From assembly GCF_043780375.1 (NCBI RefSeq), contig NZ_JAYWCU010000120.1:1-64000 (forward strand): DNA of 64,000 nt, written 5' to 3'. The notes under the pieces are model-generated. The model did no database searches. It was not told the DNA's origin and was given only the letters and a program-made list of their open reading frames with translations. Positions within the stretch are counted from its first letter, which is position 1. Every line of letters starts with the position of its first letter. The position numbers were made by a program, and so were the translations under genes. Of this stretch, positions 1 through 7,084 are shown in pieces. This DNA comes from Emticicia sp043780375. Lineage in GTDB: Bacteria > Bacteroidota > Bacteroidia > Cytophagales > Spirosomataceae.

Positions 1-32
1 GAACTGAAATTCCGACGCTTGTTTTTACTCAT
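1..32 (-). CDS. IS3-family transposase OrfA, N-terminal fragment (cut by window edge)
   Basis: The ATG is at position 32 on the minus strand, and the visible residues are MSKNKRRNFS followed by a partial codon. Helix-turn-helix OrfA proteins of the IS3 family commonly open with MSKNKRR(T/N)FS before the FKAKVALEAL region. Only this beginning is in the window. The start lies 61 nt inside the presumed IS terminus, a normal spacing for OrfA. It is most likely the DNA-binding half of a frameshifted OrfAB transposase, but the match is too short to be certain. Confidence 0.55.
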   Translation of the reverse strand, partial: MSKNKRRNFS

Positions 33-93
33 TGTTTTGAATGTTTAGACAGTGATTACTCAATTATCTTGCCTGTCTAAATTTTGGGGTACA
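1..93 (-). mobile_element. End of an IS3-like insertion sequence, running off the left edge
   Basis: Read on the minus strand, the element seems to begin at position 93 with TGTACCCCAAAATTTAGACA. That is a TG-start terminus of the kind seen in IS3-family elements of Bacteroidota. The start of a transposase OrfA follows 61 nt further in. The terminus sits inside the 3' part of a membrane-protein gene and supplies its stop codon, which fits an insertion. The other end and the target duplication lie outside the window, so the family assignment rests on one terminus and eleven residues of the transposase. Confidence 0.65.
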
Positions 94-496
94 TTATAGC
101 ACAAATAAAATGTAGTTTACTGATAAAAGGATTGGTAATTACTGACGAGATATTGCAATGAGGTGTAGGTATTTCTATGGCTGTTGGAAAAATGGCAACT
201 CCCAAAGCAAAAAAGCAAGCCAAAGTTCCAGCTATATTGTCTCGTTTATCGTATCCTTTATATGAAAAAAGAAATAGGGCAATAGCACACAAAGTACCTA
301 CAAAAATATCTCTCATGCGAGTATGATAGTAATCGCTTATAGAACTTTGCACTTCTCTACAATTTTTTATTGAGCCATTTCCTATTAATAATGCCCCAAA
401 AACCAAGATAATGGGCAATAAAAATCCTAAGAATCCAACTGCTTTTCGAAGATATAAATATGAAATAAGGCGAGGGTCTTCTGTAGGTTTAAGCAT
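77..496 (-). pseudogene. Membrane protein gene truncated by the IS end
   Basis: This encodes 139 residues. There is a hydrophobic segment at about 18-40 (GFLGFLLPIILVFGALLIG), the motif SSISDYYHTRMRDIFVGTL, a second membrane segment and a third (GTLACFFALGVAIFPTAIE). I recall the SISDYYHT...RD.FVG pattern from unnamed 4-6 TM proteins of Bacteroidota but know no function. The last genuine residues are about LHFICAI. The remaining MYPKI and the TAG come from the IS terminus at 93, so at least one C-terminal membrane segment is probably lost. The ATG at 496 is the natural start. Confidence 0.65.
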
Positions 497-620
497 TTGT
501 TTTAGAATTTTGATTACTATGATGTTCTAAATTTCAAACTTTTAATGAAATTTAGATGAAATAGTACATATCTCAAAGCAATTTATATTAATCAGCATAT
601 TTCTTGATTTTATAACAAAA

Positions 621-660
621 AAAGTGTTATTAACCTCTAATTCAAAGTCAATAACACTTT
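621..660 (-). terminator. Terminator downstream of the haloperoxidase gene
   Basis: Inverted repeat AAAGTGTTATT (621-631) and AATAACACTTT (650-660) around an 18-nt loop. On the minus strand it is followed by TTTTTTTGTT. It lies 30 nt after the stop codon at 690. The rest of 497-689 shows no gene. Confidence 0.75.
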
Positions 661-689
661 TCACCTATCAAAAATAACAAAAATCTATT

Positions 690-2063
690 TTACTTTTTCC
701 ATTTTAAGGCATTAACATTTTGTCCAATTTTGCGGCCTTCGGCAAGTCCAACATCATTATCGCTACGGGTATGAATTCCTCCCAAAAATCTTGAATAAGC
801 AGCTTCTTCGGCAGCTTCCCAAAATGAGTTATAACTTCTATTTTTAAACTCAATGAAAGTTAATGGGTCTTTTTCTCTGCCTTGATGAGACGTGTCAATA
901 AATTTAAAATCACTTCCATAAAGTGCTGTCAGAACTGTAGCCGTAGCTCCAGATTGAACAGAATGACCAGAGTAAAAAGCTGGAAAAGGTGGTTCTGGCC
1001 AAAACTGAACAAAAGCCCCATCAATATTTCTTCTTATAAATGAAGAAGGTCGCTCGGCAACAAAAACAAATTTACACTTCCAACAATTAATAAACGCATC
1101 GGCAATACTCATACCAACAGCTGCATAAGTCTGAGCGGCTCGCATTAGATTAGGTTTAGCGGCTTTTACCGCAACATTTGCTAAACTATATGCGTGTCCG
1201 GGAGGAGTAAAAGTACGGCTTGGGTCATCGCCCCACCATAGAGCAATTTCTTTTTCTTCCTGAGTTAAAATCTTATTTTTGGCATACACCTCCAAAAACT
1301 GAGCGTAGTATTGTGAGCGTGGGTCGGTACTGTACGGAATTGGCTTTGGCATTGTTAAAGTAGCATTACTAGCTAAAAACGTTCGATTCTTTCCCCAAAA
1401 AGGGTGAAGTGGTAATTGACTCGCCGACTGACTAAAAGTTGGAGCTACCCAAATACCAGGCCCAGTTGGTAACTTATAATCTAAAGTGAAATTATTTTTA
1501 TAACCTTGATATCCCAAGTCTGTTTTCGACCATTCAAAAATTATTTTTGCCACTTCCTGCCCATAAGCTACCGAACGGGTAACCACATCTGCAGCTTCAG
1601 TTTTTGAGATTTCAGTCAAAATAACCTTTTCTAAGGAATCAATACTTCCTTTATTCGCTCCTGAAGTCTGGTCGTAAATACTTCTTAACATATAGGCTTG
1701 TCCAGCGTTGAGACTTAAAGCATAATTATATTTGAGGTCAATGGTCGGTTTTGGCAATGTTGTCAAATCACTTAGTTGCCCAGCCAATGATGCGTATTCG
1801 GGATAACCATTAACAACCGTTTCGTACATTGTCAATCCTAAATAGCCAAAGCCACGAGAAGCGTAAGTAGGGGTATTGCCGGGAGTTTTTTCTGCTATTT
1901 TCAAAGTCATTGCTGCCCAACGGACTGGAACATCAGCCGTAATTTCAACAATAGGACTTGGTTCCTCCGTTTTTTTGCTACAGCTATTTATTATGCTTCC
2001 AATTATTAGAGAAGCAAAAATGAAAAATAAACTTTTTGTTTTTTTCTTGTAAAACAATTCCAT
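690..2063 (-). CDS. Vanadium-dependent haloperoxidase / PAP2-superfamily lipoprotein
   Basis: A 457-residue protein of the vanadium chloroperoxidase/acid phosphatase fold. The N-terminus (KKKTKSLFFIFASLIIGSIINSC) is a lipoprotein signal with the lipobox cysteine at residue 28. The three anion-binding motifs are visible in the C-terminal third: KFVFVAERPSSFIRR (Lys/Arg-Pro), FPAFYSGHSVQSGA (the P/YSGH motif) and SRFLGGIHTRSDNDVG (SR-x5-H-x3-D). Secreted members either halogenate using vanadate and H2O2 or act as phosphatases; sequence alone does not settle which. Single gene with its own terminator. Start ATG at 2063; no SusCD genes nearby. Confidence 0.85.
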   Translation of the reverse strand: MELFYKKKTKSLFFIFASLIIGSIINSCSKKTEEPSPIVEITADVPVRWAAMTLKIAEKTPGNTPTYASRGFGYLGLTMYETVVNGYPEYASLAGQLSDLTTLPKPTIDLKYNYALSLNAGQAYMLRSIYDQTSGANKGSIDSLEKVILTEISKTEAADVVTRSVAYGQEVAKIIFEWSKTDLGYQGYKNNFTLDYKLPTGPGIWVAPTFSQSASQLPLHPFWGKNRTFLASNATLTMPKPIPYSTDPRSQYYAQFLEVYAKNKILTQEEKEIALWWGDDPSRTFTPPGHAYSLANVAVKAAKPNLMRAAQTYAAVGMSIADAFINCWKCKFVFVAERPSSFIRRNIDGAFVQFWPEPPFPAFYSGHSVQSGATATVLTALYGSDFKFIDTSHQGREKDPLTFIEFKNRSYNSFWEAAEEAAYSRFLGGIHTRSDNDVGLAEGRKIGQNVNALKWKK

Positions 2064-2195
2064 GATGTTTTGATTTGGTTATGGGTAATTCATATATCAA
2101 ACATTATACCATATTGATAACAGTATTTTTACAAAATTACAGATTTTCGGAAAAATAACAAGTTATATCCTAAATTACGGAAAAGTTAAAAAATA

Positions 2196-3572
2196 TTAGC
2201 ATTCAGTAGCACTCAAAGCCAGCCCAGCTTGCGAAGTTTCTTTATATTTTTTAGACATGTCTCTACCTGTAGCACGCATTACTTTTATGACACTATCCAA
2301 CGAGATTTTTTGATCTGCCGTATTACCCGACGATGCCAACAAATAAGCATTATATGCTTTTATTGCCCCCATTGCATTGCGTTCAATACACGGAATCTGT
2401 ACATAGCCCCCGATTGGGTCGCAAGTCATACCCAAATGATGTTCTATTGCTATTTCGGCCGCAGCCTCTACCGTTTCAATCGTTTTTCCTGCACAATATG
2501 ACAACATTGCAGCAGCCATTGCCGAAGCAGAGCCAATTTCGCCCATACAACCCATTTCAGCTCCCGAAATACTGGCATTGTGTTTTATCAAAAAACCAAC
2601 TGCTGCGGCTGCCAACATTCCTTCTCGTAGCTTTTGTTTGTCATAATGATAATGATTTCGCAGCAAAAAGAATATTCCAGGAATTACGCCCGAAGCTCCC
2701 GAAGTTGGGGCTGTTACTACTATACTTCCAGAAGCGTTTTCTTCCGACGCTGCTATGCAATAGGCGTTTAAGAAAATCATAAAACTATCACTTGCTGAGG
2801 CATGATTTTTTGCTTGCTCATACAAAACTGGGGCTTTTCTACGCAATTTTATTGTTCCTGGCAAAACCCCTTTATGTCTCAATCCACGTTTCACAGCTTT
2901 GTGCATTGCCTTTAACACATCATCTATTTTCTGATAAATTTCTTTGCGAGAAAACCCCGTGAGTGACATTTCATTGGCAATCATCAAGTCTGTTAAGGTC
3001 ATTTTATGTGTTACTAAATGTTCCTTAAATTCCTTCATGGTTGAATATGCAAACGCTGGATTTTTAATATTCTGGGCTTGTAAATCTTCACCTTTCCTTT
3101 GAATGAACCCTCCACCTACCGAATAATATTCTTCTTCTAAAAGAACGCCATCATTAGATAAAAGTTTAAATATCAATGTATTAGGATGCGGCGATTCATA
3201 CTTGCTCTTTTCAAAAATTATATTTTTTGTATTAACAGGAATTGATTTTTCTTTAATTTCTATGCTATAAATTTCGTCAGGATTTTTGAGTAAATTTATA
3301 AATTCAGTGGGGTCGCAAGTTTCGGGAAGCCAGCCCAGTAACCCCGCAATAACAGCTCGGTCGGTACCATGTCCTTTGCCAGTTGCACTCAGCGAACCGT
3401 ACAAATGAATCATAATTTTTATATTATCAGCAGTTTGAAAATATGTTAAAGCATTCGCTCGTTGCAAAAAATCGAAGGCTGCTTTCATAGGTCCAATAGT
3501 GTGCGAACTCGATGGACCCGGTCCGATTTTAAATAAATCAAAAATTGAGGTAGTAATTGAATCTTTTAACAT
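2196..3572 (-). CDS. sdaA: L-serine ammonia-lyase, iron-sulfur type, single chain
   Basis: Deaminates L-serine to pyruvate and ammonia in the cytosol. The beta domain comes first (SIFDLFKIGPGPSSSHTIGP, then YSVGGGFI) and the alpha domain second (HKGVLPGTIKLRRKAP, SGASGVIPG, AEMGCMGEIGSASAMAA, MTCDPIGGYVQIPCIERN), so both domains are fused in 458 residues. The three internal Cys motifs are the expected 4Fe-4S ligands. The last residue is Cys, as in the Legionella enzyme, where the C-terminal Cys caps the cluster ('tail in mouth'). The reading frame extends to a TTG at 3602, but the ATG at 3572 places the SIFDLFKIG motif where the family has it. Confidence 0.93.
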   Translation of the reverse strand: MLKDSITTSIFDLFKIGPGPSSSHTIGPMKAAFDFLQRANALTYFQTADNIKIMIHLYGSLSATGKGHGTDRAVIAGLLGWLPETCDPTEFINLLKNPDEIYSIEIKEKSIPVNTKNIIFEKSKYESPHPNTLIFKLLSNDGVLLEEEYYSVGGGFIQRKGEDLQAQNIKNPAFAYSTMKEFKEHLVTHKMTLTDLMIANEMSLTGFSRKEIYQKIDDVLKAMHKAVKRGLRHKGVLPGTIKLRRKAPVLYEQAKNHASASDSFMIFLNAYCIAASEENASGSIVVTAPTSGASGVIPGIFFLLRNHYHYDKQKLREGMLAAAAVGFLIKHNASISGAEMGCMGEIGSASAMAAAMLSYCAGKTIETVEAAAEIAIEHHLGMTCDPIGGYVQIPCIERNAMGAIKAYNAYLLASSGNTADQKISLDSVIKVMRATGRDMSKKYKETSQAGLALSATEC

Positions 3573-3761
3573 TTTGTATGATGATGAAGAATTTGAAAAC
3601 AAAATTGTAGTATTTTTCGCAGAAACAAAGCATTTTGAAAAGAAAAAAACTACTCACTTTACGTAACAATAGAAAGAATAATAGTTACTTTTCATAACCA
3701 ACAAACTTTCTTTGCAGTTTGTAAGTTTATAAATCATTTCAAAACCATTAAAGATTAAATT

Positions 3762-4229
3762 ATGTCATTACAAGTAGGCGACCAAGCCCCTGATTTCAAG
3801 CTATTTAGTAGCGATAAAAAAGAAGTAAACTTATCAGATTTTCGTGGCAAAAACGTAGTTGTATTATTTTTTCCAATGGCATTCACAGGTGTTTGCTCAG
3901 CAGAACTTTGCCAAATGCGGGACGATATTGCTACTTATTCGAAGCTAAACTCTGATATTTTAGGTATTTCGGTTGATTCTCTCTTTACTTTAGGAAAATT
4001 TAAGGCTGAACAAAACCTTCCTTTTCCACTGTTATCTGACTTCAACAAAGAAACTTCACAGGCTTTTGGTGCTTATTACGAAACCTTTGTATTTGGCATG
4101 AATGGTGTTTCAAAACGGTCAGCTTTTGTAGTTGATAAATACGGAATTATACAATATGCAGAAGTATTGGAAAGTGCAAGAGATTTGCCAAACTTTGAAG
4201 CAGTAAAAGCTACTTTGGAGAGATTATAA
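3762..4229 (+). CDS. Peroxiredoxin (AhpC/TSA family, AhpE/PrxQ-like)
   Basis: A 155-residue cytosolic thiol peroxidase that reduces H2O2 and organic hydroperoxides. The fold begins VGDQAPDFKLFSSDKKEVNLSDF. The active site is FPMAFTGVCSAELCQMRD with the peroxidatic Cys45 (family motif PxxxTxxC) and a second Cys at 50. The C45-x4-C50 spacing is that of E. coli Bcp/PrxQ, where Cys50 is the resolving cysteine, while the AFTGVC context resembles AhpE. It probably uses thioredoxin as donor. No signal peptide. Divergent from the serine dehydratase gene, with a 190-nt gap between the start codons. Confidence 0.92.
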   Translation: MSLQVGDQAPDFKLFSSDKKEVNLSDFRGKNVVVLFFPMAFTGVCSAELCQMRDDIATYSKLNSDILGISVDSLFTLGKFKAEQNLPFPLLSDFNKETSQAFGAYYETFVFGMNGVSKRSAFVVDKYGIIQYAEVLESARDLPNFEAVKATLERL

Positions 4230-4234
4230 TAGTA

Positions 4235-4320
4235 CGCAGTCCGATAGACGACAGTCGATAGTAATCTTGTGATTTTCAATAAAAACTATGGACTATCGTC
4301 TATGGGCAGTAGATTTAAGG
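4235..4320. repeat. Degenerate inverted repeat of the AGTCCATAG type
   Basis: ATAGACGACAGTCGATAGT is followed, after about 24 nt, by ACTATGGACTATCGTCTAT. The two arms match as an inverted repeat at 17 of 19 positions. It sits in the convergent gap between the peroxiredoxin and the 4-TM gene, so it may end transcription from both sides. A related string (AGTCCGCAGTTGATAGTTAGT) lies after the DUF1080 gene near 25550, which suggests a dispersed intergenic repeat. Confidence 0.45.
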
Positions 4321-4321
4321 A

Positions 4322-4660
4322 TCAATCTTGAAAACCTCCAATAAGTCCATTTATGATGGAAAGAGCAAAGCCAAATAATAAAGGCTGAATAAAACCAGAA
4401 ACACTAAAACCATTGACCAAATAGGCACAGAGATAAACAATACCCACATTGATAACAAGATAAAAAATTCCCAAAGTCAAAATCGTAATCGGGATAGACA
4501 AAAATTGAAGAACTGGTTTCACAAAAGTATTTAAAAAACTCATCACCAAAGCTACAATGATGGCAGTAGTAATAGTATCTACTTTTATGTCGTGAAGTAT
4601 TTGAGGCATGAAATAAATTGCAGCTCCACAACACGCTAAACGAATGAGATAGTTTATCAT
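4322..4660 (-). CDS. Small 4-TM protein, phage-holin-family (PF04020-like)
   Basis: 112 residues, nearly all hydrophobic, with four predicted membrane helices: IRLACCGAAIYFMPQIL, ITTAIIVALVMSFLNTFV, ITILTLGIFYLVINVGIVYLC and FIQPLLFGFALSIINGLIGG. The FVKPVLQFLSIPITILTLG-type core is characteristic of the 'phage holin family' 4-TM proteins. These are common single chromosomal genes with no demonstrated holin role. Start ATG at 4660. Convergent with the peroxiredoxin gene. There are no phage genes around it, so an inner-membrane protein of unknown role is the safer reading. Confidence 0.85.
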   Translation of the reverse strand: MINYLIRLACCGAAIYFMPQILHDIKVDTITTAIIVALVMSFLNTFVKPVLQFLSIPITILTLGIFYLVINVGIVYLCAYLVNGFSVSGFIQPLLFGFALSIINGLIGGFQD

Positions 4661-4671
4661 AAATCTAATGA

Positions 4672-4807
4672 TTGAATGAGTTAATGTTAGAATGAATGAA
4701 TATAAAAGTAATTAGTAAATGCTAAATTCACACAATAAATCTATAATTTTAAAAAGAGCGAAATAAATTTTTGAGAAATCGTTTTATTCAATCATTCACT
4801 CATTCAA
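4672..4807. repeat. Imperfect inverted repeat in the 4661-4838 gap
   Basis: TTGAATGAGTTAATG (4672-4686) and CATTCACTCATTCAA (4793-4807) pair at 14 of 15 positions around about 105 nt of AT-rich sequence. Further AATGAATG units lie just inside the left arm. It could be a small non-coding repeat element. No gene is seen in the gap. Confidence 0.4.
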
Positions 4808-4838
4808 AATGGGCGGCATTCAGATTGATTCAATAAAA

Positions 4839-5441
4839 TTATTTGTGTCGTTTAATTAAAACATCAAGCACTTCGTCAAACTCATAGTTTTTCTGCTCTA
4901 AAAGTACTAAAAAATGATAAAACAAATCGGCTGCTTCACCCAAAAATAATTCTTTATTATCATCTTTTGCTTCGATAACTAACTCTATCGCCTCTTCGCC
5001 AACTTTCTGAGCAACTTTATTTATACCAAGACCAAACAACTCACTCGTATACGATTTACTCGAAGGATTAAGCTTTCTATCTTTAATTACTTCTCGTAAA
5101 CGATTGATAAACAAGACTTTACCTATATTCGATTCTTCAAAACAAGTATCAGCTCCTGTATGGCAAGTTGGACCATCAGGCAAGGCATGAATCAAAATCG
5201 TGTCGCCATCACAATCAATTAATAGCCTTTTTACGTGTAAGAAATTATTAGAAGTTTCGCCCTTTGTCCAAAGTCTTTGTTTACTTCTACTGAAAAAAGT
5301 AACAATTTTTTCATCTTGCGTTTTCTGGTAGGCTTCGGCATTCATATAGCCAAGCATTAATACTTTTCCCGTGAGGGCATCTTGAATAACTGCAGGAATC
5401 AAGCCATCGGGCGATTTATCGAAATCAATTGTTCTGTCCAT
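4839..5441 (-). CDS. hisIE: Bifunctional phosphoribosyl-AMP cyclohydrolase / phosphoribosyl-ATP pyrophosphatase
   Basis: Catalyses two consecutive steps of histidine synthesis in the cytosol. The HisI half (about 1-115) has MLGYMNAEAY, FFSRSKQRLWTKGETSNN, the metal-binding DCDGD and GPTCHTG. The HisE half (about 116-200) is an all-alpha MazG-like fold with EKVGEEAIELVIEAK-like and EAADLFYHFLVLL motifs (here KVGEEAIELVIEAKDD). The length of 200 is typical of the fusion. No other his gene is in the window, so the pathway is split or the operon lies elsewhere. Start ATG at 5441; a perfect palindrome lies 42 nt upstream. Confidence 0.95.
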   Translation of the reverse strand: MDRTIDFDKSPDGLIPAVIQDALTGKVLMLGYMNAEAYQKTQDEKIVTFFSRSKQRLWTKGETSNNFLHVKRLLIDCDGDTILIHALPDGPTCHTGADTCFEESNIGKVLFINRLREVIKDRKLNPSSKSYTSELFGLGINKVAQKVGEEAIELVIEAKDDNKELFLGEAADLFYHFLVLLEQKNYEFDEVLDVLIKRHK

Positions 5442-5482
5442 TAAAAAATTATCTTTTACTCTTTGTGTTAACGAGTATATTT

Positions 5483-5502
5483 AAATATTTAGCTAAATAT
5501 TT
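5483..5502. promoter_or_regulatory. Perfect 20-bp palindrome between hisIE and the TonB-like gene
   Basis: AAATATTTAG followed by its exact reverse complement. It lies in the 128-nt divergent gap, 42 nt from the hisIE start and 68 nt from the other start. It may be a dimeric operator, or it may be chance in an AT-rich gap. Confidence 0.35.
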
Positions 5503-5569
5503 CTTTGTTAATAAAAATACATTTATTTTTACAAAAGTACGGATGTTCAAAACTTAAATATACAAAAAC

Positions 5570-6016
5570 ATGAAAAAAGTTCTGCTTTTGGTACTTCTCT
5601 GCTTTGCTTACGCCACAAAAGCACAAAAAAGCACCGAAGACGAAACGATTTATGCGACAGTCGATACTTCACCCATTTTTCCAAATGGTTATGAGGCATT
5701 ATATACTTTTATTTGTGAAAATATTAAGCCACCTAAAGACATTCCGACAGACAAGCGGCTCAATAAAGTGTTTGTCAGGTTTGTGGTTGAAAAAGACGGT
5801 TCGGTTACATACCCCGAAATAATCAGAGGAGTGAGTGATGAATGTAACAAAGAAACTATCCGAGTGATAAATTTACTACCAAAATGGCAAGCAGGAGGCA
5901 TGATGAAATATGGTATTTGGAAGCCTTTGCGAGTTTATATTACAGTTCCAGTAGCTTTTTTTCAAAATAAAACTGATTGTGAAACGTCTTATAGTCAATC
6001 ATTTAAAAGGAACTGA
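5570..6016 (+). CDS. Secreted protein with TonB C-terminal-like domain
   Basis: 148 residues. The signal peptide MKKVLLLVLLCFAYATKAQ ends in the typical KAQ of this phylum. The rest resembles the TonB C-terminal fold: FVRFVVEKDGSVTYPEIIRGVSDECNKETIRVINLLPKWQAG matches the VxFxVxxDGxVxxxxVxxSxxxxLDxxAxxxxxxxPxWxPG pattern. It has no membrane anchor or proline-rich spacer, so it is a free periplasmic domain rather than an energy transducer in the usual sense. A tRNA operon follows on the same strand after about 100 nt, with its own promoter. Confidence 0.82.
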   Translation: MKKVLLLVLLCFAYATKAQKSTEDETIYATVDTSPIFPNGYEALYTFICENIKPPKDIPTDKRLNKVFVRFVVEKDGSVTYPEIIRGVSDECNKETIRVINLLPKWQAGGMMKYGIWKPLRVYITVPVAFFQNKTDCETSYSQSFKRN

Positions 6017-6049
6017 AAGATTTTTTAAAGATTTTTTTTAGCCATAAAC

Positions 6050-6080
6050 TTGACAAATAAAAAAAAACACCTTACCTTTG
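6050..6080 (+). promoter_or_regulatory. Bacteroidota-type promoter of the tRNA operon
   Basis: TTG (6050-6052), a 20-nt spacer, then TACCTTTG (6073-6080). This is an exact fit to the -33/-7 consensus TTG-N19-21-TAnnTTTG used by the primary sigma factor of this phylum. The tRNA-Gly 5' end lies 35 nt downstream. Confidence 0.75.
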
Positions 6081-6115
6081 TGAAACATTTAAGACCAATG
6101 AATGTGAATAAATAA

Positions 6116-6188
6116 GCGAAAGTAGCTCAGTTGGTAGAGCGTAACCTTGCCAAGGTTAAGGTCGCGAGTTCGAGACTCGTCTTTCGCT
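6116..6188 (+). tRNA. tRNA-Gly (anticodon GCC)
   Basis: A 73-nt cloverleaf. Acceptor stem GCGAAAG (6116-6122) pairs with CTTTCGC (6181-6187). The D-arm is AGCTCAGTTGGTAGAGC. Anticodon stem TAACC/GGTTA has loop TTGCCAA (anticodon 6149-6151). The T-arm contains GTTCGAGAC. The 3' CCA is not encoded. First gene of a two-tRNA transcript. Confidence 0.95.
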
Positions 6189-6196
6189 CGAAAAGT

Positions 6197-6222
6197 AAGC
6201 ACCTAAGCGGTGCTTTTTTTTT
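6197..6222 (+). terminator. Hairpin with T-run between the two tRNAs
   Basis: AAGCACC (6197-6203), a 5-nt loop, GGTGCTT (6209-6215), then a run of T. It has the form of an intrinsic terminator but sits between tRNA-Gly and tRNA-Leu. It may be leaky, or tRNA-Leu may have its own promoter in the 38 nt after it. Confidence 0.7.
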
Positions 6223-6260
6223 CAGGAGTAAGTGAAAACTTAATATGCTCCAATGGAATT

Positions 6261-6346
6261 GCCGAGGTGGTGGAACTGGTAGACACGCAGGACTTAAAAT
6301 CCTGTGAGCTTTTAAACTCGTACGGGTTCGATTCCCGTCCTCGGTA
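6261..6346 (+). tRNA. tRNA-Leu (anticodon TAA)
   Basis: An 86-nt class II tRNA. Acceptor GCCGAGG (6261-6267) pairs with CCTCGGT (6339-6345) with a G-U first pair. The D-arm reads GGTGGTGGAACTGGTAGACACG. Anticodon stem CAGGA/TCCTG has loop CTTAAAA. A long variable arm (TGAGCTTTTAAACTCGT) and a T-loop GGTTCGATTCC follow. CCA is not encoded. Confidence 0.95.
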
Positions 6347-6381
6347 CTATTTGCCCAAAAAACAGGGTAACAAAGACTAAA

Positions 6382-6428
6382 CAAAAAGAGTATAAGACGT
6401 TGATTATCAACATCTTATACTCTTTTTG
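6382..6428 (+). terminator. Strong terminator after tRNA-Leu
   Basis: A 22-bp stem with one mismatch: CAAAAAGAGTATAAGA then GTTGA, loop TTA, and the matching arm ending CTCTTTTTG. A T-rich tail follows (TTCTTTTAT). It closes the tRNA transcript. Confidence 0.8.
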
Positions 6429-6581
6429 TTCTTTTATACCTTTCTGTTATTTGTACTTTGTTTAGTTGTTGTTTTCAGAAAAACTATCAAAATTTTAAGG
6501 TAATAAAAACCCAAGTATTTGTACCCTGCTTCATTTATAAAGCAAGGTGTTTGTCAAATACTTTCTCTTATAATCTATATA

Positions 6582-6710
6582 TTACTTCACAGCAACACCG
6601 ATTCCTTCATTCAGATTTGCTTGCTTAATACCGTGAATAATCCAGCCGCAAGCCATCAAAGCTTTGTCGATATTATCTCTTACAATTTGTTCTGGATTTT
6701 GATTTGCCAT
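6582..6710 (-). pseudogene. Orphan N-terminal fragment of a type I restriction HsdR subunit
   Basis: A 42-residue ORF: MANQNPEQIVRDNIDKALMACG, then WIIHGIKQANLNEGIGVAVK and a TAA. This matches the start of type I restriction R subunits, where NPEQIARDNID..L...GW.VQ..K.INL..G.GVAVREY is a familiar opening. The full protein is about 800-1000 residues and the nuclease core follows exactly where this one stops. No hsdM or hsdS is nearby. It reads as a remnant of a deleted restriction island beside a tRNA pair, a common integration spot. It could still be translated as a short peptide. Confidence 0.65.
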
Positions 6711-6863
6711 CAAAGGATAGGAATATTGTTAACAGCTTCGTTGGGTTTACCTTATTTGGCAATATACCAAGACAAATGTTTTCTGGAAAAGGGAATTATT
6801 TAGCGGTAAAAAGCCCTGACAAAACAATTGCCTATGTAGGGTTTTGTGGTAGTTGTGTAGTTA
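6711..6863. other. Gap between the HsdR remnant and the small ORF, no clear gene
   Basis: This stretch, together with 6429-6581, has only short overlapping open frames on the plus strand with no recognisable domain. Codon choice and the nearby HsdR remnant suggest decayed accessory DNA. Confidence 0.4.
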
Positions 6864-7040
6864 TTAAATTTGTTCTATTTCCTGCATCACCAATTCATGG
6901 TTTGTTGCTTTGGTACTATGGATTTTAAACGCACAAGATTCTGACCTAATATTGGCAATCTCAATTTGCGGTTCTTCGATTTCTTTTATCCTTTCCCTCA
7001 AAGTATGTAGCAAGCAATCAACGTTTTCTTCAATAGACAT
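6864..7040 (-). CDS. Small hypothetical protein (58 aa)
   Basis: Starts at ATG 7040 (the frame stays open to a TTG at 7052). It is charged and mostly helical in appearance: IEENVDCLLHTLRERIKEIE, then PQIEIANIRSESCAFKIHST and ATNHELVMQEIEQI. I do not recognise the family. Codon use is like its neighbours, so it may be genuine or the tail of a larger decayed gene from the same event that left the HsdR piece. It follows the sugar dehydrogenase gene by 44 nt on the same strand. Confidence 0.35.
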   Translation of the reverse strand: MSIEENVDCLLHTLRERIKEIEEPQIEIANIRSESCAFKIHSTKATNHELVMQEIEQI

Positions 7041-7084
7041 TTTTCCATTCAAATTCTATAATAAATGGAAAATTATCAAAATAA

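Noticed and set aside
4322..4660. Phage holin family label as evidence of a prophage
   Set aside because: The family is a common chromosomal membrane protein and no phage genes lie nearby.
6519..6928. Overlapping plus-strand frames of 94 and 74 codons near the tRNA genes
   Set aside because: They run antisense to the HsdR remnant and across it, and read as unstructured hydrophobic sequence; the minus-strand HsdR match is better supported.
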